DNA of 64,000 bases from NCBI RefSeq assembly GCF_045862395.1, contig NZ_AP023087.1:2356001-2420000 (forward strand), read 5' to 3'. Of this stretch, positions 8,581 through 17,173 are shown piece after piece. The notes beneath the pieces are model-generated. The model made no database searches, had not been told where the DNA came from, and was given only the letters and a program-made list of their open reading frames with translations. Both the position numbers and the translations under genes were made by a program. Source of the stretch: Marinicellulosiphila megalodicopiae (GTDB taxonomy: Bacteria; Pseudomonadota; Gammaproteobacteria; Pseudomonadales; Natronospirillaceae). Position 1 is the stretch's first letter, and each line of letters starts with the position of its first letter.

Positions 8581-9534
8581 ATGAATATTCAAGATTCTAC
8601 CCGTTTTCAACACCTTTACCAACAACATATTGAAACACTCACTCTTCAAGGCAAATCCCCTCGCACCATTGATATGTACTCGCGTTCCTTGCGACAACTT
8701 GCTGATTTTTTTGATTGTTGCCCTGACAATCTTTCTCAAGAACAATTAAAATCCTTTTTTCTATACGTGGTCGAAAATCTTTCTTGGAGCCACGTTAAAA
8801 TAGATCGAAATGCCATTCAATCATTTTATAAACACGTATTACACAAACAATGGCAGTGGGTCGACATTATTAAACCACCCAAAATCCAACCACTTCAAGA
8901 CGTGCTCACTGCCAACGAAGTCAATGACATCATCAACCATACTCGAAAATTATCTTACCAAACCTACTATCTCACCACATACAGTTTAGGATTACGTTTA
9001 AGCGAGACACTTAATTTAACGACTGCAGATATCGATCAAAATTTAATGCGTGTCCATATTCGAGCCGCAAAAGGCAACAAAGATCGTTTTGTTTCTTTGC
9101 CTAATTTTACGTTATTAGCTTTGCGCCAATTTTTGCAAACCCATCGACACCCAACACTACTTTTTCCAGGTGGCACCGCCCCAACCAATCACACCAGTTA
9201 CAAAAAAATCGATAAAGGAGGGTTACAAAAAACCATAAAAATTGTCGCTAAAGAATGTCATATTTCAAAAAATGTTCACATCCACACATTGCGCCACAGC
9301 TATGCCACCCACTTACTAGAATCAGGATTAAACCTCCACTCAATTCAAATATTATTAGGACACGCAAGTCCGATCACTACCGCACGCTACCTTCATTTGA
9401 CCGATGAAATCTCCCAAAACAGTACTCTAGTTTTAAATGAAATGATCGAACGACTTGAAATACACTGGCAAACCGACAAAAAAGACAACATCAACACCAA
9501 CACCAACACCAACAAAAAGGAAAATGCATCATGA
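8581..9534 (+). CDS. tyrosine recombinase of an IS91-like element
   Basis: 317 residues from the ATG at 8581, which is preceded by GGGAG; an upstream in-frame start at 8494 would add 29 unlikely residues. It has an N-terminal SAM-like domain (SPRTIDMYSRSLRQLADFF) and a catalytic domain with GLRLSETL (Arg), AAKGNKDRFV (Lys), HTLRHSYATHLL (His-x-x-Arg) and GHASPITTARYLH (His and the nucleophilic Tyr). The C-terminal tail is a low-complexity run of Asn and Thr. It overlaps the IS91 transposase by 4 bp. Its exact role in transposition is not established; it may resolve circular intermediates (inference). Confidence 0.88.
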   Translation: MNIQDSTRFQHLYQQHIETLTLQGKSPRTIDMYSRSLRQLADFFDCCPDNLSQEQLKSFFLYVVENLSWSHVKIDRNAIQSFYKHVLHKQWQWVDIIKPPKIQPLQDVLTANEVNDIINHTRKLSYQTYYLTTYSLGLRLSETLNLTTADIDQNLMRVHIRAAKGNKDRFVSLPNFTLLALRQFLQTHRHPTLLFPGGTAPTNHTSYKKIDKGGLQKTIKIVAKECHISKNVHIHTLRHSYATHLLESGLNLHSIQILLGHASPITTARYLHLTDEISQNSTLVLNEMIERLEIHWQTDKKDNINTNTNTNKKENAS

Positions 9535-10589
9535 AACTCGTCGAATTATTTGAAAAATATCAAACTGATATTTACAAACAACCTATCAGTCAAGAACAAA
9601 AGTGGGCAGTCCATCAAATGTTACAATGCAAAACTCAACGAGCGGGACAGCTAGACTATGAATGTAACCAGTGCCATCAACACAGTTATATCGACCATAG
9701 TTGCGGTCACCGATTTTGCCCACAATGTGGATTTCAAGCCAACCAAAAATGGTTAACTCGCCAACAACAAAAGCTACTTCCCGTTGATTATTTTATGGTG
9801 ACATTCACCTTGCCATTTGAATTGCGAATGCTTGCCAAACAAAAAAGCAAAGAAATTTACACGATTTTAATGCGACAAGCGGTTGCCACGGTTCAAACTT
9901 TTGCAAAAAACGATCAACACTTATCGGGTCAACTCGGTGTAACAGCCGTATTGCACACACATTCAAGAAACTTAAATTATCACCCGCATGTACATTTAAT
10001 GATTCCTGCAGGTTCACTATCAAAACAAAAAAACTGGCAAGCTAAACGAAAAAAATACTTGTTTAACACCAAAAATTTAAGCAGTGTGTTTAGAGCTAAA
10101 TTTATAGAATCCTTAAAAACTCAAGACATCCATTGCCCAACCACCTATCCAAAAAACTGGATCGCGCATTGCAAAAAAATAGGCAATGGTTCACCTGCAT
10201 TAAAATACCTGTCTCAATATTTATATCGAGGTGTATCCAGTGAAAAAAACCAACTGTCATTAAAACAAGACCAACTGACATGGCGATATAAAGACAGTAA
10301 AAGTAAGCAATATGTCGTAAAAACAGAACCTATCATGAATTTTTTATTAAGATTATTGCAACATGTATTACCAAAAGGATTTCAGCGAGTTAGAAATTAT
10401 GGATTATTGCATGGCTCAAATCGAACATTATTAATGAAAATCCAACTCATGCTAAGAGTAACCTTGCCTGAACTTTGTGAATCGTTTCATTACGAAGTCA
10501 TCTGTCCTTGCTGTAAAAAAGTAATGACATTTTGTGGAATTAAAAAAACAAAAATGAAGATAGAAAAAATGCGAACGATCGGGGCGTAA
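9531..10589 (+). CDS. IS91 family transposase (Y2 HUH)
   Basis: 352 residues. An N-terminal zinc-binding region (CNQC, then CGHRFCPQC, about residues 44-67) is followed by the HUH motif HPHVHL (His151, 153, 155) and the tyrosine pair YxxxY at Tyr226 and Tyr230 (YLSQYLYRG). The C-terminus has a further CPCC pair. All catalytic signatures of rolling-circle IS91 transposases are present, so the enzyme may be active. The start overlaps the recombinase stop (ATGA-type), giving a two-gene operon inside the element. Confidence 0.93.
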   Translation: MKLVELFEKYQTDIYKQPISQEQKWAVHQMLQCKTQRAGQLDYECNQCHQHSYIDHSCGHRFCPQCGFQANQKWLTRQQQKLLPVDYFMVTFTLPFELRMLAKQKSKEIYTILMRQAVATVQTFAKNDQHLSGQLGVTAVLHTHSRNLNYHPHVHLMIPAGSLSKQKNWQAKRKKYLFNTKNLSSVFRAKFIESLKTQDIHCPTTYPKNWIAHCKKIGNGSPALKYLSQYLYRGVSSEKNQLSLKQDQLTWRYKDSKSKQYVVKTEPIMNFLLRLLQHVLPKGFQRVRNYGLLHGSNRTLLMKIQLMLRVTLPELCESFHYEVICPCCKKVMTFCGIKKTKMKIEKMRTIGA

Positions 10590-10804
10590 AAAAGGATAGG
10601 TATACGGGATAGGTTTAAATCAGAAAACTAATGGGGTAAAAATATTATATGACACTGAATTAATTAAGCATTACTTGAATAGATGAGAGTAAGGATGCCT
10701 CTCAAATTTTAAACATGAAAAAGTTGAAGGAAGCATAATCACAGAAAAGAAATACACTATAAATGAAGACCGGGCTACGCGCAACCTATTCTTATTTATT
10801 ATAG

Positions 10805-12025
10805 CTAAATCTGCTGCTCAAGATACTTTTTCAATAAATGAACACCTACATCACCCACCTTATCAGCGACCTTACCAAGAAATCCCTGCAGTTTTTGCCA
10901 CGATACAGTTCTCTCATTTGAAGATAATGACTCATCTTTAAGCTCATCAAGAGCAGATTTTAATTCAGTCTTCTCAGCAGTGGTTGTTATGTGAGTTTCA
11001 ATTAGTGCACGCAATTGATCATCTTCAAGTGTACTACTAAAATTACCTGTTACTTCGTTAGCGATAATACCTTCCATAGAATCTATGTGATTATTGGTAA
11101 TATTTACTACAGACGCATTAATCTGATTCTGTGATGAACCTAGTAGCACACCACTTGGGTTGGAAATCTGGGGGAAGGAGCTTTCAACAAAGGCTGCAAT
11201 ATCTTGGCTAATCTCAGCTTCAAATATTTCACTTTCGAAACGTTGCTTGATGCAAAGAATCTTGCTTTCTCTTTAATGCTTCAAGTCGATAATTAATCGT
11301 TTAGATTCTTTTGTGTATCGATTAATAATCCTCCCTAAGTCTTTCTTAGGGATGCCTGATTTCTCAAGTAATCGCTTTGCCTCATCAACATCTTTTGAAC
11401 AAAGATCAAGAAAAGTAGAGAACTCCTCGAACAGACTGCCAATATTATCTTTATCAATCTACCCATCATTTGAATACAGAGAAAACGTAACACCTTTACC
11501 TGTTCGATTTTGAATAACCTTGACACCACTATTCACTGCAGTTGAAGCATAGTCTCTAAAAAGAATAACAAAGCGGTCAAGTTCTCTCGCCCAAAGACGC
11601 TCATTAGGAACATACACCCTAAAAATTAGCCCTTGATCCACGCTTTCTATATAGTTCTGGCCTGCAATTTCAATATCGACTAATTTTCGATAAGGTATAA
11701 CATTAAATTCAGCCTTGTTAATATCTTTTACAAATCTTTTTACTTTCTCTTCATATATATCACTATCTGTACTGATACCTTTTTGTTTTAGCCATGTTTC
11801 AAGGCTAGAGTCGCCGCTAAATGTGGAAACAAAACCCTCCTCGTCATCGATATCTAAAACATCTCGACGCCAAGGCTGATTCTTGTTACAACTAAATTCC
11901 CCGACAAAATTATTATGGTAAATAAAGATGGCATGATTTTTCTTTTTAATCTTTCCTAATAGTTTTTCACCAACTTCTTTATATTGAGGTAGACAAAATA
12001 AAAACAGTACATATTCAGAGTAGCC
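10805..12025 (-). pseudogene. decayed gene of unknown family, two in-frame stops, 5' end cut by IS element
   Basis: One reading frame runs through 407 codons on the minus strand, interrupted only by TAG at 11459-11461 and TAA at 11273-11275. There is no frame change, so both stops look like single-base events. The upstream part reads as ordinary protein (for example YVLFLFCLPQYKEVGEKLLG and NQPWRRDVLDIDDEEGF). The C-terminal 114 residues are polar, with a final WQKLQGFLGKVADKVGDVG helix. The open frame stops about 10 bp short of the IS1111-type terminal repeat, so the element has removed the start. I do not recognise the family. The helical tail is loosely like phage-resistance island proteins, but I do not claim this. 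Confidence 0.6.
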
Positions 12026-12034
12026 CTAACATAT

Positions 12035-12045
12035 ATGGACACCCA
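12035..12045. repeat. left inverted repeat of the IS1111-type element
   Basis: ATGGACACCCA, the exact reverse complement of 13453-13463. It lies about 10 bp from where the decayed gene's frame ends. Confidence 0.85.
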
Positions 12046-12347
12046 CCACTTCGCAAGCATTTAGTTCGTTTTTTCATTTTATTTTCCCTGCCATAAAGGT
12101 CATGAATCAATCTTAAAAATTAAGTAGAAATAAAGCTTCGACATATATTCGGATTCATTGTGATGTTCTACACGATCCCAGATGAGCTTCAAGGCGACTT
12201 TACTCCCTTATCACACAGTAAGCTTTTTCAGCTGGTGTCTTTTATCAGGTTTAAGCAAAGTCTAAACTGGTTTATTTCATTAATTACTAGCTTTTTAAGG
12301 TTGGGGGGTTAGCCTTTTTTGACATGTATGGTTATTTTTTAATTTGT
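12046..12347 (-). ncRNA. candidate bridge/seeker RNA region of the IS1111-type element
   Basis: A 302-bp non-coding stretch between the transposase stop and the left inverted repeat. IS110/IS1111 elements are known to encode a structured guide RNA in their longer non-coding end, which for IS1111 is 3' of the transposase. Nothing here codes for protein. I infer that the guide RNA lies within this span on the transposase strand, but I cannot define its ends or loops by eye. Confidence 0.45.
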
Positions 12348-13379
12348 TTAAATAGTGACTATTTTACTCGGATTGTAATCCACTTTATTCTTAAGAACCG
12401 ACCAAGCCACCCGCGCAATTTTATTAGCTAATGCGACCGCCACTTTATTGTGTGGCTTCTTTTCTAATAGCGATTGAATCCATAAACTGATTCGATCTTT
12501 TTTATTGGCGCAATATCGAATGACAGCTTTTGCGCCTAATATGAGATTTTTCCTCAGCGTACTATTTCCACGTTTACTGATACCGAGCATTTTTTCTTGA
12601 TCGCCACTTGAATGTTGCTTTGGCGTTAATCCTAAATACGCTGAAAATTGTCTCGCACTTTTAAAGTGATCTGGGTGACTAATAATGGTTAGCAGTAAAG
12701 AACCGGCGACTTCACCAATACCGGGAATGGATAATAATCGATTATATTCTTCGTTATTTTTCATTAATGCGCGTGATTGTTTTTCTATAGATTTTAACTT
12801 TGTATCAAAATTGATTAAATCTTCATAAAGCTCATTTAAAAAATTTCGAGACACTATGGTTAATTCATTGTCCGCATCTTCTAAAATGTAAGGAATTTCA
12901 TTTCTTAATTTAATGACTGTTTTATCAAATATAATGCCGTATTCAGACATTAATCCTCTTATTTGATTGGTTAATGCAGTGCGTTGCTTAATCAGCCTGT
13001 CTCGAATTTTATATAAACATTGCCCATCTTGTTGTTCGATGGTTTTAACGGGCACAAATTTAATATTAGGCCTCATTGAAGCTTCAGCAATGGCAAGTGC
13101 ATCGTTATGATCGTTTTTATTGCCGTTTAGAAATGGCTTAACTAAGCGAGGAGGAATTAAATCAACATGAAACCCAAGCTTGATAAATTCGCGTCCCCAA
13201 TAATTAGAGCTGTAACAAGACTCCATAACAATACGCTTGGAATCAGATTGCATAACGGTCTCGATCAGTTTTTTTCGCGTGACTTTTTTATTGCTAATTA
13301 CTTTATTATGTTCACTAAGAATGCAAACTTGAAAAACGTTTTTTGCTAAATCGATACTGATTAGTTTATGATTGCTCAT
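12348..13379 (-). CDS. IS110/IS1111 family DEDD transposase
   Basis: 343 residues, full length for the family. The RuvC-like N-terminal DEDD domain shows Asp10 (ISIDLAKN), Glu53 (VMESC), and Asp90/Asp93 (NDHNDALAI). The C-terminal IS116/IS110/IS902 domain has a helix-hairpin-helix (SIPGIGEVAG, about 217-226), the conserved Ser-Gly of the catalytic serine motif (HSSGD, about 257-260), and SKRGNSTLRK. Such enzymes act with a guide RNA that pairs to target and donor DNA. All key residues are intact, so activity is plausible. Confidence 0.93.
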   Translation of the reverse strand: MSNHKLISIDLAKNVFQVCILSEHNKVISNKKVTRKKLIETVMQSDSKRIVMESCYSSNYWGREFIKLGFHVDLIPPRLVKPFLNGNKNDHNDALAIAEASMRPNIKFVPVKTIEQQDGQCLYKIRDRLIKQRTALTNQIRGLMSEYGIIFDKTVIKLRNEIPYILEDADNELTIVSRNFLNELYEDLINFDTKLKSIEKQSRALMKNNEEYNRLLSIPGIGEVAGSLLLTIISHPDHFKSARQFSAYLGLTPKQHSSGDQEKMLGISKRGNSTLRKNLILGAKAVIRYCANKKDRISLWIQSLLEKKPHNKVAVALANKIARVAWSVLKNKVDYNPSKIVTI

Positions 13380-13452
13380 AGATGGATGCCTCTGGTTTTA
13401 TAATTTTTGGTTGAAGATTAATTATACTATTTGCGCATTATGACGCATACCT

Positions 13453-13463
13453 TGGGTGTCCAT
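13453..13463. repeat. right inverted repeat of the IS1111-type element
   Basis: TGGGTGTCCAT, a perfect partner of 12035-12045, lying 73 bp upstream of the transposase start. Confidence 0.85.
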
Positions 13464-13660
13464 CTCATCACACTAAATAAGTACAATGTAAAATTAGTGA
13501 TTCATTAACTTACTACCACGACACACTAACTAAAAAACTCAAGTAAACATAAAATTAATTTGTCGTTATCACGAATTTTAATCCAGTCAAATTCGACGCA
13601 CCAACAATCCTTAAAGGAAAACGATAACATCTTTAAACTAGCAGCCCCCCCCTAAAAACA
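13464..13660. other. remnant DNA between IS element and acnB terminator
   Basis: No secure gene. A 34-codon frame on the minus strand (13526-13630) reads like a protein fragment (CVEFDWIKIRDNDKLILCLL) and could be the detached start of the gene interrupted by the IS, but the two pieces cannot be joined by eye. An eight-base C run lies at about 13645-13652. Confidence 0.3.
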
Positions 13661-13692
13661 AAAAAAACCAGCTCAATCAAAAGATTGGCTGG
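13661..13692 (-). terminator. intrinsic terminator of acnB
   Basis: On the minus strand, CCAGC (13688-13692) and CAATC (13683-13687) pair with GATTG (13674-13678) and GCTGG (13668-13672), with one bulged base and a four-base loop. A run of seven Ts follows (the As at 13661-13667). It lies about 50 bp past the acnB stop. Confidence 0.8.
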
Positions 13693-13741
13693 CTTAAAAA
13701 GCAATCTAAACATTCAGATCACTTAAATTTTCAACAAAGCA

Positions 13742-16546
13742 TTATCCAACAATACGAATTGGCTGAGCGCTTGGCTCTGTGCTCATTTCATCTGCAGGTG
13801 GTTGGAAGTCAGTTAGTTTGATTCCATCAACCGCTGCTTTGTACTCTTCAATGGTTGGGAAACGACCCAACATAGTTGAAAGTACAACCACTGGTGTTGA
13901 ACCTAGTAATGACTCGCCTTTCTTTTCAGAAGTATCCGCTACAACACGGCCTTGGAATAAACGTGTTGAAGTAGCGATTACCGTATCACCCGGCTCTGCT
14001 TTCTCTTGGTTACCCATACATAGGTTACAACCAGGACGTTCTAAGTACATGATGTTTTCATACTTAGTACGTGCCGCATCTTTAGGGGCAGTATCGTCAA
14101 ATTCGAAACCAGAGTATTTCTCAAGAATTGCCCAATCGCCTTCCGCTTTAAGCTCATCAACAATGTTGTATGTTGGTGGAGCGATCACTAATGGCGCTTT
14201 AAATTCAATTTTTTGACCTTGAGATTCCATGTTACGTAACATTTGAGCGATGATTTGCATGTCGCCTTTATGTACCATACAAGAACCAACAAAACCTAAA
14301 TCAACTGATTTGTTTGTATAAAAAGAAACAGGACGAATCACATCATGTGTGTAACGCTTTGATACGTCATCGTTGTTTACATCTGGATCGGCAATCATTG
14401 GCTCGTCGATTGCGTCTAAATCTACCACTAGTTCAGCGTAGTATTTAGCGTTGTTGTCAGGTTTTAAAGCGGGTTCTTCACCTGATTTAATGCCTGCAAT
14501 ACGCTTGTCAGCTAAATCGATTAAGCCTTGAAGGGTTTTCGCTTTGTTTTCCATACCTTTATCAATCATGATTTGGATACGGCTTTTCGCGATTTCTAAT
14601 GAACCAATTAACGTTTCATCTTGTGAAATACAGATTGAAGCTTTTGCTTTCATTTCTGCCGTCCAGTCAGTGAACGTAAACGCTTGGTCTGCTAATAAAG
14701 TACCAATATGCACTTCAATTACACGGCCTTGGAACACGTTCTCGCCGCCAAATTGCTTAAGCATTTGCGCTTGAGTTGCGTGTACTACATCACGAAAATC
14801 CATATAACCCTTCATTTCACCTTTAAAGGTTACTTTTACAGAGTCGGGAATTGGCATGGCAGATTCACCAGTAGCCAGTGCAATGGCAACCGTACCTGAA
14901 TCGGCACCGAAGGCTACGCCCTTAGACATACGTGTATGAGAATCACCACCGATGATGATCGCGCGATCATCAACTGTAATGTCATTCAATACTTTGTGAA
15001 TTACGTCAGTCATTGAATGATAAACGCCTTTAGGATCTCGTGCAGTGATCAAACCAAAGTCGTTCATGAATTGCATTAATTTAGGTGTATTTGCTTTTGC
15101 TTTACTGTCCCAAACCGATGCCGTATGACAACCCGATTGGAAAGCACCGTCAACAAGTGGTGAAATAGTAGAAGCAGCCATCGCTTCTAATTCCTGACAG
15201 GTCATAGGACCGGTTGTATCTTGTGAACCAACAATGTTGATTTTAACACGAACGTTTGAGCCAGCATGAAGCGAAGTGTTAGATAATACGCCAACTGCAT
15301 TACGGTTAAAGATTTTCTCAACAGCTGTTAAGCCTTGACCTTCAATTGAAATTTCTTTTGCAGCCGCATAAACATTAACAGGCTCAATACCTAACGCTTC
15401 GATTGCAAACGTTTGTAATTTCTTACCAAACGTTACCGCGTATGAGCCACCGGCTTTCATAAACTCTTGTTTTTGCGGGGTGAACGCTGATGAAATATCA
15501 GCAAGCTCTTCGCTGCCGTTAAATAATTTTTGTGCTTTTGTATCAATGGTTAATACAGTACCTGTCGCTACCGAGTACTTTTCTTCAAGTACGGCATCGC
15601 CATTTGCATCAACAACGGCATTACCATTAGCATCTACTTTCTTAACCCAGTTTTTAAGATCAAGACCAATACCGCCAGTTACATCAACTGTTGTTAAAAA
15701 GATGGGTGCGATACCATTAGTACCCGCAACAATAGGTGCAATATTAATGAAAGGCACATAAGGACTTGCTTTTTTACCGGTTAATAACGCAACGTTATTC
15801 ACACCAGACATACGAGATGAACCCACACCCATAGTGCCTTTTTCAGCAATTAACATCACTTTTGCGTTAGGATGCTTAGCTTGTAATGCTTTGATTTCTG
15901 CTTGTGCTTCTGGAGTACACATACATTGACCATGTAATTCACGATCGGCACGGGAGTGAGCTTGATGACCAGGAGATAATAAATCTGTTGAGATATCGCC
16001 TTCACCAGCAATATAAGTCACGACTTCAATTTTTTCTTCGATTGCAGGTAACTTAGTAAAGAACTCTGCTTGTGCATAGCTTTCTAAAATTTCTTTAGCA
16101 ATTGCATTACCCGCTTTATAAGCGACATCAAGACGAGTTGTATCTGCATCGTATAAGAATACTTGTGTTTTAAGTACTTCTGCGGCGGGTGTGGCTACAA
16201 CCGCATCATCAGATAACGCTAAATCAAGTAGCACTTCAATTGAAGGGCCGCCTTTCATATGGGATAACAATTCAAAAGCGAATTCAGGTGTGATCTCTTC
16301 AACAGATTCTTCACCTAAAATAATTTGCTTAAGATATGCAGCCTTAACACCAGCAGCACTCGTAGTACCAGGAAGGGTGTTATAGATAAAAAACTGTAAA
16401 GAATCTGCACGATATTCATTGGCAGTGTCTTTAATTTGGTCGATGATTTCAGCCAATAATTCAGCGCTATCGATTGGTTTTGGTTGCAAGCCTAGCTCTT
16501 TATTGCGAAGCTCGATTTCAGATAAGTACTCAGTATACAAACTCAT
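13742..16546 (-). CDS. acnB: aconitate hydratase B
   Basis: Interconverts citrate and isocitrate in the TCA cycle and also acts as 2-methylisocitrate dehydratase in many gammaproteobacteria. The 934 residues contain the HEAT-like AcnB N-terminus, substrate-binding segments (SRADRELHGQC, GDSHTRMSKGVAFGADSG) and the 4Fe-4S cysteines in GSCMVHKG and RPGCNLCMGN. It is about 70 residues longer than E. coli AcnB (865). Part of the excess is a segment in the swivel region carrying a tandem DANGNAV/DANGDAV repeat. It is monocistronic, ends at an intrinsic terminator, and has a palindrome (16574-16585) in its leader. Confidence 0.97.
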   Translation of the reverse strand: MSLYTEYLSEIELRNKELGLQPKPIDSAELLAEIIDQIKDTANEYRADSLQFFIYNTLPGTTSAAGVKAAYLKQIILGEESVEEITPEFAFELLSHMKGGPSIEVLLDLALSDDAVVATPAAEVLKTQVFLYDADTTRLDVAYKAGNAIAKEILESYAQAEFFTKLPAIEEKIEVVTYIAGEGDISTDLLSPGHQAHSRADRELHGQCMCTPEAQAEIKALQAKHPNAKVMLIAEKGTMGVGSSRMSGVNNVALLTGKKASPYVPFINIAPIVAGTNGIAPIFLTTVDVTGGIGLDLKNWVKKVDANGNAVVDANGDAVLEEKYSVATGTVLTIDTKAQKLFNGSEELADISSAFTPQKQEFMKAGGSYAVTFGKKLQTFAIEALGIEPVNVYAAAKEISIEGQGLTAVEKIFNRNAVGVLSNTSLHAGSNVRVKINIVGSQDTTGPMTCQELEAMAASTISPLVDGAFQSGCHTASVWDSKAKANTPKLMQFMNDFGLITARDPKGVYHSMTDVIHKVLNDITVDDRAIIIGGDSHTRMSKGVAFGADSGTVAIALATGESAMPIPDSVKVTFKGEMKGYMDFRDVVHATQAQMLKQFGGENVFQGRVIEVHIGTLLADQAFTFTDWTAEMKAKASICISQDETLIGSLEIAKSRIQIMIDKGMENKAKTLQGLIDLADKRIAGIKSGEEPALKPDNNAKYYAELVVDLDAIDEPMIADPDVNNDDVSKRYTHDVIRPVSFYTNKSVDLGFVGSCMVHKGDMQIIAQMLRNMESQGQKIEFKAPLVIAPPTYNIVDELKAEGDWAILEKYSGFEFDDTAPKDAARTKYENIMYLERPGCNLCMGNQEKAEPGDTVIATSTRLFQGRVVADTSEKKGESLLGSTPVVVLSTMLGRFPTIEEYKAAVDGIKLTDFQPPADEMSTEPSAQPIRIVG

Positions 16547-16573
16547 ATAATTTTATAACCTCTTAGGTGTGGG

Positions 16574-16585
16574 CCGATTAATCGG
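16574..16585. promoter_or_regulatory. 12-bp palindrome in the acnB leader
   Basis: CCGATTAATCGG is a perfect palindrome 28 bp before the acnB start codon. It could be a regulator-binding site; no specific regulator is recognised. Confidence 0.35.
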
Positions 16586-17173
16586 AAGTTAACGCGCGGG
16601 ATTTTACCTGAATTCGTGCACTACAGCACCCATAAATTTCATCCAGACAAGGATTTAAGCCAATCATAAACAAAAACCGCTTAAAACAAGGCTTTTTTAC
16701 CGATGACAGAATAGGAAACACAAATTTCAAAATACTTTGTATGAAGTACTACAAACGCTTTCACTTCCAATTTTCAATCAACCCTTAAAAAACAAATACA
16801 CATAAGACACTCATATTGATGAAGTATTCATCGATTGTTGTATGACTAACATTGCTTATTTGTGTGCACGAGAAAATTACTAGAAGCAATTTATAGAAGA
16901 AAAGACATCGACATCAAATCGTCACGCATCGACTACTAAAATTCTGGTGCGATTATTTATTTGTCTTCTGCTGAATTAGCTTCCGTTTGTATAATTATTG
17001 TTCACCTCCAACACTTTTTGAATACTAAGAATAGTCAAAAGATTTAGATTCAATGGCTAGCGACATATACAATTACTTCAACTTCGATACAATGTGCAAT
17101 TTTTGTTGACGCAGCTAACTGAGTGATAGCAACAGATGTTTATTAATATTCCCATTTATTTTGTCGAGATTTT
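16586..17173. other. 588-bp stretch without a recognisable gene between acnB and rlmA
   Basis: AT-rich with stops in all frames. One spot on the minus strand near 17000-17009 has a GGAGGTGAA ribosome-binding-like sequence, but it leads only to a nine-codon frame. The acnB and rlmA promoters must lie at the two ends. I see no RNA gene, long repeat or complete ORF. Confidence 0.5.

Larger units (their letters stand above)
8475..10614 (+). mobile_element. IS91-family element with its own tyrosine recombinase
   Basis: Two overlapping genes, a tyrosine recombinase and a Y2 HUH transposase, form the known two-gene variant of IS91-like rolling-circle elements. The boundaries given are approximate. 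At the left, a GC-rich patch (8475-8520) contains a small hairpin, GCCGC-tgc-GCGGC (8506-8518), and is a candidate terminus. At the right, GGATAGGT is directly repeated at 10594-10601 and 10607-10614, just after the transposase. IS91 elements do not make target duplications, so the ends cannot be proven by eye. Confidence 0.65.
12035..13463 (-). mobile_element. IS110-family element, IS1111 subgroup
   Basis: Bounded by perfect 11-bp inverted repeats, ATGGACACCCA (12035-12045) and TGGGTGTCCAT (13453-13463). The DEDD transposase is inside on the minus strand. About 300 bp of non-coding DNA lies 3' of the transposase and only about 73 bp lies 5' of it. Subterminal inverted repeats and a long non-coding 3' end are the hallmarks of the IS1111 subgroup. 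The true tips extend a few bases beyond each repeat. The element truncates the decayed gene on its left. Confidence 0.85.

Noticed and set aside
11459..11641. Short minus-strand ORF as a separate gene.
   Set aside because: It is in the same frame as the sequences before and after it and is bounded only by an in-frame stop; better explained as part of one decayed gene.
13167..13349. Plus-strand ORF opposite the IS110 transposase.
   Set aside because: It lies wholly inside the transposase gene on the other strand, with no ribosome-binding site or recognisable content.
16890..16960. A minus-strand stretch reading RILVVDA, like the start of a response regulator.
   Set aside because: A stop follows at once and no further receiver-domain sequence is seen in any frame; treated as chance.
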